Below, in pieces: positions 1 through 7,034 of a stretch of 8,502 nt of DNA. The stretch covers positions 1-8,502 of the forward strand of contig CANMFV010000033.1 in assembly GCA_947496835.1 (NCBI GenBank). Reading direction: 5' to 3'. The position numbers and the translations under genes were made by a program. The notes beneath the pieces are model-generated. The model ran no database searches. It was not told the DNA's origin and worked only from the letters and a program-made list of their open reading frames with translations. Source of the DNA: Flavobacteriales bacterium (GTDB lineage: Bacteria; Bacteroidota; Bacteroidia; Flavobacteriales_D; Crocinitomicaceae). Numbering within the stretch: position 1 is the first letter of the stretch; each line of letters opens with the position of its first letter.

Positions 1-1
1 C

Positions 2-634
2 TCACTTATCCATCACAACCTTGTCTATGCGCAAGCCGGAATTTTTAAAGTTCGATTAATGGTTGACAAGGAACTGACAAGTTCCGTTATGGTTACAGCA
101 GGAAATCAAACAGCAAATACCTTTTCTAGTTTTAGGTTTCCTTCAAATTTGCAAGATTCCATAAAATCTGACATTCAAAAAACAGTTCAAAAACAACTTT
201 TTCAAAATGCAACCTTTATATATGACTTAAAAGCAGATGGAACTCAAAAAAGAACATTGGAAACGGGGACATTCGCGGGTGGCTATCCAAAAATGACAAA
301 AAAAAGAGCTATTTTCAGTTATGAACAAGAAATATATGTCAAGGTAAAAATTAAGGTACAAGGATACAAAGGTCCGACTATCGGTGCTGTGGGCGTGCAG
401 TATTCCAATATTCACCCAACCGTTAAGTTCAAATTAAAAGCATACGATTCGGAAAAAAAGAAAATCTATTCGCGCAAAATCAGACTTTGGGATTTTGACA
501 AGTTAAGCAGCATAAGTTTTTCTAATCAATTTAGCACGGTGACGAACACGAACGCACTAAATCCCCAACAAATCTATCAAATGATTCATCACACGCTGAT
601 GGTTTTTAACGAAGAGGAAGAGAAAAATCGGTAA
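2..634 (+). CDS. Hypothetical exported protein, 5' end outside the window
   Basis: I do not recognise this protein. The reading frame is open from base 2 and ends at TAA 632-634, giving 210 visible residues. The first in-frame ATG is at 59, but the codons before it read ...HHNLVYAQAGIFKV. This resembles the end of a signal peptide with an A-Q-A type I cleavage site, so the true start probably lies one or two dozen codons upstream of the window and the ATG at 59 is internal (inference). The rest is rich in Lys, Thr, Ser and aromatic residues, with alternating patterns that suggest beta strands. It has no transmembrane segment after the presumed signal peptide and a charged tail (EEEEKNR). A periplasmic or surface location is likely and the function is unknown. 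If the signal-peptide reading is wrong, the gene would be the 191-codon frame from 59. It ends just before a hairpin terminator and converges with a tRNA gene. Confidence 0.7.
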   Translation, partial: SLIHHNLVYAQAGIFKVRLMVDKELTSSVMVTAGNQTANTFSSFRFPSNLQDSIKSDIQKTVQKQLFQNATFIYDLKADGTQKRTLETGTFAGGYPKMTKKRAIFSYEQEIYVKVKIKVQGYKGPTIGAVGVQYSNIHPTVKFKLKAYDSEKKKIYSRKIRLWDFDKLSSISFSNQFSTVTNTNALNPQQIYQMIHHTLMVFNEEEEKNR

Positions 635-639
635 GAAAA

Positions 640-671
640 AAGCCCTTGAAACGCAATGTTCTCAAGGGCTT
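640..671. terminator. Bidirectional intrinsic terminator
   Basis: A perfect 10-bp stem, AAGCCCTTGA (640-649) with TCAAGGGCTT (662-671), encloses a 12-base loop. On the - strand the stem is followed by a run of T (complement of the A-rich stretch 633-639), the classic terminator shape for the tRNA transcript. On the + strand it is followed by TAATATTTTA, a weaker U-rich tail that could still end the transcript of the gene stopping at 634. Its position between two convergent genes fits a shared terminator. Confidence 0.85.
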
Positions 672-684
672 AATATTTTAACTG

Positions 685-757
685 TTGACCCACTAGGTCT
701 CGAACCTAGACTCTTCGGTACCAAAAACCGACGTGTTGCCAATTACACCATAGGTCA
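685..757 (-). tRNA. tRNA-Gln (anticodon TTG)
   Basis: The - strand folds into a complete 73-base cloverleaf. The acceptor stem TGACCTA/TGGGTCA has one T-G pair. The D arm GTGT/ACAC has the conserved GG in its loop. The anticodon stem is TCGGT/ACCGA with loop TTTTGGT, so the anticodon is TTG, reading CAA (and CAG by wobble) as glutamine. There is a five-base variable loop, and the T arm CTAGG/CCTAG has loop TTCGAGA. The discriminator base is A, and the bases after it are CAG rather than CCA, so the CCA end must be added after transcription. It stands alone, with its own promoter upstream (about 783-816) and a hairpin terminator 13 bases past its 3' end, so it is probably a single-gene transcript. 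The specificity call rests on the anticodon. Confidence 0.96.
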
Positions 758-782
758 ATCTGCATTTTCACAAATGCGAGGG

Positions 783-816
783 CAAATTTAATAACATTTT
801 TTCTTGTTAACAACAA
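783..816 (-). promoter_or_regulatory. Bacteroidota-type promoter for tRNA-Gln
   Basis: Read on the - strand, TAAATTTG (complement of 783-790) matches the Bacteroidota -7 consensus TAnnTTTG exactly. Upstream are two tandem TTG triplets (complement of 811-816); the nearer one is 20 bases from the -7 box, within the spacing used by the primary sigma factor of this phylum. Transcription would start around 775-777, giving a leader of about 19 bases before the mature tRNA end at 757. The consensus is established knowledge; the assignment is made from sequence match and position. Confidence 0.72.
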
Positions 817-818
817 GA
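802..818. repeat. Short inverted repeat over the tRNA promoter -33 region
   Basis: TCTTGTT (802-808) and AACAAGA (812-818) form a perfect 7-bp dyad around a 3-base centre, flanked by a T run on the left and an A run on the right. It covers the presumed -33 TTG element of the tRNA-Gln promoter. It could be an operator, or only a by-product of AT-rich promoter sequence. It is not followed by the T run expected of a terminator on either strand. Confidence 0.4.
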
Positions 819-873
819 TTTCAAAAAAAAATTGAAGTTCTGGCTTAATTGCACAATAAGAGTGCTTTTTCAA

Positions 874-920
874 TGCGAATATTCTTAAATTCGCAGTACA
901 AAAAACAGAACTAATTCGCA
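874..920. repeat. Three copies of ATTCGCA before the DUF2723 gene
   Basis: The heptamer occurs once inverted (TGCGAAT, 874-880) and twice direct (889-895 and 914-920). The first two make an inverted repeat with an 8-base spacer. The two direct copies are 25 bases apart and both are followed by a TACA-like sequence. The cluster lies directly upstream of the start codon at 926. An imperfect -7 box, TAAATTCG (886-893), overlaps the middle copy, but no TTG lies at proper spacing before it. A regulator-binding or promoter role is possible but unproven. Confidence 0.35.
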
Positions 921-925
921 TACAC

Positions 926-3900
926 ATGAATTATACTAAATGGAATACCCTACTCGGCTGGCTTGTTTTTCTGATTGCAAGTACGGTCTATTTAATGACG
1001 ATTGAATCAACTGCAAGTTTGTGGGATTGTGGTGAATACATCACTGCAGCATACAAATTAGAAGTTGGACACCCTCCTGGCGCACCCTTATTCATGGTAC
1101 TCGGACGTTTGTTTAGTTTCTTTGCAGCACCTGAATCTGTAGCTGTTTGGATCAATGCACTTTCGGCTATTTCAAGTTCATTGACGATTTTATTTATGTT
1201 CTGGTCATTGTCTTTACTCATTAAAAAAATCATTTTATCGCAACAAAAAGAGTTGACTTCAGGTAACCAAATTGCTGTTTTTACCTCTGCTGCTATTGGT
1301 TCGCTTGCTTATACATTTTCTGACTCATTCTGGTTTTCCGCAGTGGAAGGAGAGGTTTATGCGATGGCTTCTTTATTTACAGCTGTTATCTTTTGGGCAA
1401 TTCTCAAATGGGATGAAGAGATGGGTTATTTACATGCGGGAGAAATTTCTGATGACTACCGTCCAAACAGATGGATTCTATTGATTTTCTTTATGTTAGG
1501 ACTTGCAATTGGGGTTCACCTTTTGGGGATCTTGGTGGTTCCAGCTATCGGATATATGATTTATTTCCGTGTGAAAGAAGTGGTGAACTTGAAAGGACTT
1601 ATCCTAACTGGAATTATCTCCATTGTTGCTCTTGGATTTATTCAAGAAGGTATCATTCCAGGATCCATTGCAATGGCTTCTAATTTTGAAGTAGCATTTG
1701 TCAATAGTTTAGGTCTGCCTTTCTTTTCCGGAACCGTTTTCTTCTTTATTTTATTGATTTTAGCCTGTGTTTTCCTTGTAAGATGGGCTAGAAAAAAAGG
1801 AAATACACTTTTGTACAATTCCATGATGGGCTTGGTTTTCTTGTTGATTGGATATAGTTCATTCGCTGTGATTGTTATTCGTTCGAATGCAAACACACCA
1901 CTTGATGAAAATGATCCAGAAAACTTAGTTACACTACACTCTTATTTGAAGCGTGAGCAATATGGTTCTGCACCAATTTTCTTTGGGAACTATTGGAATT
2001 CCTTCCGAAATGGAGAAGAGATGACCGAAAATGGAGCGCGTATTTTAAGTAACGATGCGTGGAAGGATCTTTCTGCTTATTATTTGCGTCGTTTTGTGAT
2101 TACAGAAAGTGACGTTGAAGTAAAAGCGTTTACCAAAGAAGCCGATGCACAAAAATGGGTCGCAGAACACAAGGGAGCTTATTCGATTGAAGAAAAATAT
2201 TATGAAAGTAATTCTTCTATTCGTCATGGCGCTGTTGCTACATATGCACAATCAACCATCTTCCCACGTATGTATTCTGGAGATAGTCCAGTGCACCGTC
2301 AAGGATACGCAAAATGGTCTGGATACGATGAAAATGATGGGACAAATACCGAAATCGGCCGTGATGGAAAACGTTTGCCAAGCTTCGGTGAAAACCTAAC
2401 CTATTTCATGCGCTATCAAGTGAATTGGATGTACTTACGTTATTTCATGTGGAACTTTGCCGGACGTCAAAATGACATTCAAGGACATGGTGACAACCTA
2501 CATGGAAACTGGATCTCAGGATTTTCATTTCTTGATGAAATTAGACTTGGAAGTCAAGAGTTTCAGCCTCACTATACAACCGAAAATCCAGCTCACAACA
2601 AGTTCTTTTTACTTCCGTTAATCTTGGCAATTATCGGACTTATTTTTCATTACCGCAAAGCACCAAAAGATGCGTTTGTTCTGACACTTGCATTTGTTTT
2701 TACTGGTTTAGCGATTGTTGTGTACTTAAATCAAAAACCGATGGAGCCAAGAGAACGAGATTATGCATATGCAGGTTCGTTCTACTTTTTTGCAATGTGG
2801 ATTGGCGTTGGTGTTTATGCCATTTATGATTTCATCCATCGAAAAATAAGTTCACAGGTGAACAGCGCTGTAATTGCAAGTGCATTAGGCTTTGTTGTTC
2901 CAGTAATCATGGGTGTTCAAGGATGGGATGACCACGACCGAAGTGGAAAAACTTCTGCACGAGATTTAGCAACTAATTACCTGCAATCATGTGGGAAAAA
3001 TAGCATCATTTTCACGAATGGAGATAACGACACCTTCCCACTTTGGTACCTTCAAGAGGTAGAAGGAAAAAGAACGGATGTACGTGTATGTAACTTGTCC
3101 CTGATGGGAACAGACTGGTACACGAACCAAATGAAAATGAAATCCTATGATTCTGATCCATTGCCGATTAAATTCCGTGAGGATCAAATCTTGATGTATG
3201 CAGGAAATACGGATCAAGTATACTTCATGCCCTTGCTTCAATTGTTCTCGATGAATGCAAGTGAAGAAATCATCAATAAGGTGTTAAACATGCGCTTGAA
3301 AAACAATCCTTCTGAAGCGGTGAATGCAGCACGTTATTTCGATCAGGAAGTTCAAAAAGTTTTTGCAAACGTTACGATTTCCAATCCTGAATTCGAAACA
3401 ACGCGTGCAGCTGTTGCCACAACTGATACAACAAATCTTATTCAAGCAACCATTCAAAAATACCTTGGCGTATTTAAACTATTTGAGGGCGCAAGAAGTG
3501 GCTCTGTTGAATTTAAAAATGGATCTGCAGAACAATTACAAGAATTATTGGAGCAGTTTGAAAACATTTGGTCAGCCGTTGATTTCAAAGAGGCAATGGC
3601 TTTCGTTCGCGATGACAATAACATGTTAACGGATGAAGGAAAAAAATACAGTTTCTTCCCTTCCAATCGTTTTTCACTTAAAGTGAACAAACAAAATGCC
3701 TTAAAAGCAGGAACTATCTCGCAAAATGAAATGGCCAAGTGTTCGGATGAAATCAACTTTGAATTCAGTACAGAACGTGATCCGGCCTTAACGCGTGACG
3801 AAGTCATGATGATGGATGTCGTTGCAAACAATGATTGGAAACGAGGGATTTTCTTCTCTAGTAGTCGTGGTTCTTCCTTCTCTGTGGCACTTCTTTCTGG

Positions 3901-4819
3901 TGGACACGTGAAGCAAGTTGGAATGGCGTATGAATTGAGTCCTGTAAAAGAGGAGCCGATGTTCTACAATGTTGCCAAAATGGTTAAAAACATGATGAGC
4001 TTATACGAGTACGGAGATATGGCCAATCCACATGTTTTGACTGACTATTATGCAAGACGACACACTGTTCAATACCGTTCTAATTTCTTACTATTAGCTG
4101 AACAATTGTTAAACCGTAAACAAACTGCGAAAGCAATCTCCGTATTGGATTACTCCTTAAAATTGATGCCAGTTGAACGCGTACTTGATTTTGGTGAAGT
4201 AAATCCATGCGATCCATTTATGTCGTTGAAATTCAATGAAAAAAATGGTGATTACATGTATCAAGGACAAACGTTAAGAGCAAAATGCAGTGGTTCTTTA
4301 CATGAATATGTTCAATTATATTACCTCGCCGGACAAAAAGCTAAAGCGGAAGCTCTTGGAGCAAAATTACTCGCGAACTACCAAAGTATTTTTGGCTATT
4401 TCGAACATAGTAACGTTGAATTTGCTGGAAACCCTGAAAATGCGGAAGATTTAATTGCCGCGATGGATGCGTGTTTAAAAATGAACGATTTAGCACAAAA
4501 TCCACGTTATGGAAATCCTACTTCTCCTTTTGCGAAAGCCTTGAAGAAAGAAATTACACGCATGTACAAATCTGTGATGCCACGCATTTACCGAGAGCTT
4601 GAGCAATTAGCACTTGATAACGGAGAAAGTGTGGATGCATATAGCGGAGCTTACACAGAAATGCTTGGTAGCCTACAAATGTACATGGGTGCAATGGCAG
4701 AACATTATGGTTTAATTAAATCGAAATCAGTCGTTCAAACACCTATTGTACCTGAAACGAATGCAGTTGACCCGAGTATTTTAATGCAAGGTGCACGACC
4801 GATGGAAACGATTCGCTAA
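926..4819 (+). CDS. DUF2723 family membrane protein, GT-C-like glycosyltransferase (GT117 / protein O-mannosyltransferase-like)
   Basis: A 1297-residue membrane protein with the conserved DUF2723 start: TM1 at about 8-26, then the loop SLWDCGEYI (31-39) and VGHPPGAPL (47-55). In GT-C enzymes an acidic residue of this first outer loop is catalytic, so D34 and E37 are the likely active-site residues. About 12-14 membrane segments lie between residues 8 and 665, interrupted by a soluble loop (about 320-557) that begins NANTPLDENDPENL. Other family blocks are MEPRERDYAYAGSFYFF (606-622), NGDNDTFPLWYLQ (698-710) and NNDWKRGIFF (968-977). The roughly 630-residue C-terminus is soluble and includes a TPR-like helical stretch near 1050-1155. 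It is probably a lipid-linked sugar transferase acting on exported proteins or glycans; donor and acceptor are unknown. The start is ATG 926 without a Shine-Dalgarno sequence, and TM1 follows at once. No other glycosylation gene is nearby. Family membership is secure; the reaction is inferred. Confidence 0.9.
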   Translation: MNYTKWNTLLGWLVFLIASTVYLMTIESTASLWDCGEYITAAYKLEVGHPPGAPLFMVLGRLFSFFAAPESVAVWINALSAISSSLTILFMFWSLSLLIKKIILSQQKELTSGNQIAVFTSAAIGSLAYTFSDSFWFSAVEGEVYAMASLFTAVIFWAILKWDEEMGYLHAGEISDDYRPNRWILLIFFMLGLAIGVHLLGILVVPAIGYMIYFRVKEVVNLKGLILTGIISIVALGFIQEGIIPGSIAMASNFEVAFVNSLGLPFFSGTVFFFILLILACVFLVRWARKKGNTLLYNSMMGLVFLLIGYSSFAVIVIRSNANTPLDENDPENLVTLHSYLKREQYGSAPIFFGNYWNSFRNGEEMTENGARILSNDAWKDLSAYYLRRFVITESDVEVKAFTKEADAQKWVAEHKGAYSIEEKYYESNSSIRHGAVATYAQSTIFPRMYSGDSPVHRQGYAKWSGYDENDGTNTEIGRDGKRLPSFGENLTYFMRYQVNWMYLRYFMWNFAGRQNDIQGHGDNLHGNWISGFSFLDEIRLGSQEFQPHYTTENPAHNKFFLLPLILAIIGLIFHYRKAPKDAFVLTLAFVFTGLAIVVYLNQKPMEPRERDYAYAGSFYFFAMWIGVGVYAIYDFIHRKISSQVNSAVIASALGFVVPVIMGVQGWDDHDRSGKTSARDLATNYLQSCGKNSIIFTNGDNDTFPLWYLQEVEGKRTDVRVCNLSLMGTDWYTNQMKMKSYDSDPLPIKFREDQILMYAGNTDQVYFMPLLQLFSMNASEEIINKVLNMRLKNNPSEAVNAARYFDQEVQKVFANVTISNPEFETTRAAVATTDTTNLIQATIQKYLGVFKLFEGARSGSVEFKNGSAEQLQELLEQFENIWSAVDFKEAMAFVRDDNNMLTDEGKKYSFFPSNRFSLKVNKQNALKAGTISQNEMAKCSDEINFEFSTERDPALTRDEVMMMDVVANNDWKRGIFFSSSRGSSFSVALLSGGHVKQVGMAYELSPVKEEPMFYNVAKMVKNMMSLYEYGDMANPHVLTDYYARRHTVQYRSNFLLLAEQLLNRKQTAKAISVLDYSLKLMPVERVLDFGEVNPCDPFMSLKFNEKNGDYMYQGQTLRAKCSGSLHEYVQLYYLAGQKAKAEALGAKLLANYQSIFGYFEHSNVEFAGNPENAEDLIAAMDACLKMNDLAQNPRYGNPTSPFAKALKKEITRMYKSVMPRIYRELEQLALDNGESVDAYSGAYTEMLGSLQMYMGAMAEHYGLIKSKSVVQTPIVPETNAVDPSILMQGARPMETIR

Positions 4820-4898
4820 TAAACGATTAGTAAGGGAAAATTGAAGGGAATTATTTAATCCATGCAAGAAAAAAAACGTTCATTTAAAACCAACTAAG

Positions 4899-6122
4899 AT
4901 GATTGATTTACCAAAATTTGAATTGCCCTTTTTTGCTGCGCTTCTTTTATTGTTGGTACTTGCACGTTTCTTTGGTGAGCTTTTTGAACGAATGAAACAA
5001 CCAGCCATGATTGGAGAAATCATCGCAGGAATTATTCTAGGTCCTACACTTTTAAATTTTATTCATCGAACAGAAGAACTAAAGGTAATTTCCGATTTAG
5101 GGGTCTTTCTTTTAGTCATTCTTGCTGGACTTGAAATCAACTTCGACGACATTCTAAAGTCCATGAAAGGAAGAAACATCGTTATTTCTCTTCTTGCGTT
5201 CATACTACCGATTTTAAGTGGATTTATGGTTGGGAAATTGTTTGGGCAAAACGTAATGACGACCGTATTCATTGGACTGTGCGTAGCGATTACAGCGCTT
5301 CCAGTTAGTATTCGCATACTCATGGACCTAGGAAAACTAAATACAGAAGTTGGACAAAAAATCATATCAGTTGCTATTTTTGATGACGTTCTTGCCTTAA
5401 CAATTTTGGGGATTTTGTTAGATATGAACCACATTGACAAAACTTTTTCAGCCATAACAACGGCAACTATTTTCACCGGAATTAAATTAATTGCCTTTAT
5501 TCTCGTCGTTTATATTTCTTATCGCGTAATTCAACATTTTACCCAGAAAGAGGATTTTGTTGAGAATCAGATTGATCGATTATTAGGAGTTCTAAAAGGG
5601 AAAGAATCATTATTTGCAATCCTTTTCATGTTTATATTGCTTTTTGCTACATTGACGGAAAGTATTGGTTTACATTTTATTATCGGTTCATTTTTCGCAT
5701 CGATGCTTTTGAGCAAAAAACTGATTGGTGCTAAAAACATCGATCTTTTTCATAAAACCACCAGCAGCATGGCCATGGGATTCCTGGCACCCATATTTTT
5801 TGCGGGAATTGGTTTAGAATTTAAATTTTCAGCGATAAACAACTACGGTCTACTTATTGCCATTATTCTGGTGTCCTTTCTTTCGAAAATTCTTGGAGGA
5901 TACATTGGAGGGCGATTCGCTAACATGGGACATCGTCAATCAATGACACTTGCTTATGGACTAAACGCACGCGGAATTATGGAACTTGTTATTGCCAATA
6001 TTGCATTCCGTGAAGGCTTTATCAACGTTGAAATCTTTTCCATGCTCGTAATTATGGGACTAGTGACCACCTTGTCTACACCGTTCTTACTGAAACAATC
6101 ATTCCATCGGCTGAAGGCATAA
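4899..6122 (+). CDS. Cation:proton antiporter, CPA2 (Kef/NapA-type) family
   Basis: A 407-residue inner-membrane protein with about 12-13 hydrophobic segments spanning nearly its whole length. It should exchange Na+ or K+ for H+. Visible family marks are QPAMIGEIIAGIILGP (34-49), the ion-binding Asp pair in IFDDVLAL (D162-D163), a membrane-buried Lys (K330 in SFLSKILGG) and GLNARGIMELVIA (354-366). The Asp-Asp pair is typical of electrogenic CPA2 exchangers such as NapA; KefB/KefC proteins carry other residues there. The protein ends at LKQSFHRLKA, so the C-terminal RCK/TrkA-N domain of full-length Kef channels is absent, which fits a simple antiporter. ATG 4899 is the only sensible start, with the first membrane helix about ten residues in. 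It lies 79 bases after the DUF2723 gene and 15 bases before the kinase gene. The transported ion cannot be told from sequence. Confidence 0.91.
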   Translation: MIDLPKFELPFFAALLLLLVLARFFGELFERMKQPAMIGEIIAGIILGPTLLNFIHRTEELKVISDLGVFLLVILAGLEINFDDILKSMKGRNIVISLLAFILPILSGFMVGKLFGQNVMTTVFIGLCVAITALPVSIRILMDLGKLNTEVGQKIISVAIFDDVLALTILGILLDMNHIDKTFSAITTATIFTGIKLIAFILVVYISYRVIQHFTQKEDFVENQIDRLLGVLKGKESLFAILFMFILLFATLTESIGLHFIIGSFFASMLLSKKLIGAKNIDLFHKTTSSMAMGFLAPIFFAGIGLEFKFSAINNYGLLIAIILVSFLSKILGGYIGGRFANMGHRQSMTLAYGLNARGIMELVIANIAFREGFINVEIFSMLVIMGLVTTLSTPFLLKQSFHRLKA

Positions 6123-6137
6123 GCTTACACTTTCTCT

Positions 6138-7034
6138 ATGAAAAAGCAAGCGAATTTTCTTTTAATCATTCTCGTAATTTATGTGTTCCTGCAGTTTATT
6201 TGGTGGGGAAATTTACTAATACGTTTGAATGGACAGATCGACTTATCACATCAAGAATATAGTCGTCGTGTTTGGATGATTATCGGTGAAGGCAGTGTTT
6301 TTTTGGTTTTACTCTTTCTGGGGATTTGGAAAATGCGTAGGGTCATCCTGAAAGAAATAGGCTTAACGCAAAGACAATCCAATTTCTTGCTTTCCATTAC
6401 CCATGAATTAAAAACACCCATATCCTCCGTCAAGTTATTTCTTCAAACGTTGTTAAAACACGATTTACCGGAAGAGAAGAAAACGGATTTACTGAAAAAA
6501 GCGATGGATGAAAATGAACGCTTAAGTTTACTCATCGATAACATCTTGCACGCTTCAAGAGTAGAAAATAAATCCTTGCAAGCAGTCAATAGTGATCTTC
6601 CATTCAATCAGTTGGTCAGCTCCATCGTAGATCGTTTTCACAAGCGTTATTTACTCGAATTTATTCAAGTCGAATCATCTGAACAGCTATCCATTCATGC
6701 GGATGCATTTATCCTAGAAATGATCATCGTTAATTTACTTGAAAATGCCTGCAAATATGCTGGGATTGATGCGAATATTACGGTTTATTTTTATAAAAAA
6801 GGTTCTACGTTTGTTTTTGGCGTGAAAGATGAAGGACCGGGAATTCCGACAGACGAACGAGGATCTATTTTTGAAAAATTCTACCGAATTGGCAACGAAG
6901 AAACCCGTCAAAAACAAGGAAGTGGATTGGGATTATTCATCGCTGCTGAATTTGCTCAATTACAAGGAGCCACAATAACATGTAAAGAAAATATCCCGAA
7001 AGGAACGGTTTTTGAGGTAACTTTGTTACTATGA
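6138..7034 (+). CDS. Membrane sensor histidine kinase with minimal sensor region
   Basis: A 298-residue two-component kinase. Two membrane helices (about 7-29 and 46-66) enclose only about 16 outer residues, so there is no periplasmic sensor domain, and no HAMP or PAS domain precedes the catalytic core. The HisKA domain holds the phospho-acceptor His89 in SITHELKTPI, and the helices continue to about 145. The HATPase domain shows the N box NLLENACKYA (199-208), the G1 box DEGPGIP (231-237), the F box IFEKFYRI (244-251) and the G2 box GSGLGLF (261-267). All catalytic motifs are intact. The signal may be sensed within the membrane or through a partner protein; the antiporter encoded 15 bases upstream is one candidate (inference). 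No response regulator gene adjoins it within the window. Its stop TGA overlaps the gpmI start as ATGA (7031-7034), which suggests translational coupling. Confidence 0.93.
   Translation: MKKQANFLLIILVIYVFLQFIWWGNLLIRLNGQIDLSHQEYSRRVWMIIGEGSVFLVLLFLGIWKMRRVILKEIGLTQRQSNFLLSITHELKTPISSVKLFLQTLLKHDLPEEKKTDLLKKAMDENERLSLLIDNILHASRVENKSLQAVNSDLPFNQLVSSIVDRFHKRYLLEFIQVESSEQLSIHADAFILEMIIVNLLENACKYAGIDANITVYFYKKGSTFVFGVKDEGPGIPTDERGSIFEKFYRIGNEETRQKQGSGLGLFIAAEFAQLQGATITCKENIPKGTVFEVTLLL

Noticed and set aside
706..927. 73-codon open frame on the - strand upstream of the DUF2723 gene
   Set aside because: It runs through the tRNA-Gln gene and its promoter and has no recognisable protein features. It is open by chance.
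3454..3831. 125-codon open frame antisense to the DUF2723 gene
   Set aside because: It is a shadow of the coding strand with no motifs of its own.
4816..4830. CTAAT/ATTAG 5-bp inverted repeat after the DUF2723 stop codon, considered as a terminator
   Set aside because: The stem is short and AT-rich, and it is followed by TAAGGGAAAA rather than a T run.
4862..4897. 11-codon ORF (MQEKKRSFKTN) ending one base before the antiporter start
   Set aside because: A leader peptide coupled to the antiporter is conceivable, but it has no ribosome-binding site, no attenuator-like hairpin and no run of regulatory codons. A short A-rich frame here is expected by chance.
5063..5476. 137-codon open frame antisense to the antiporter gene
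   Set aside because: It lies wholly inside a well-conserved coding region and is rich in Ser/Met/Thr as expected from reverse-complement codons. It has no domain or start context.
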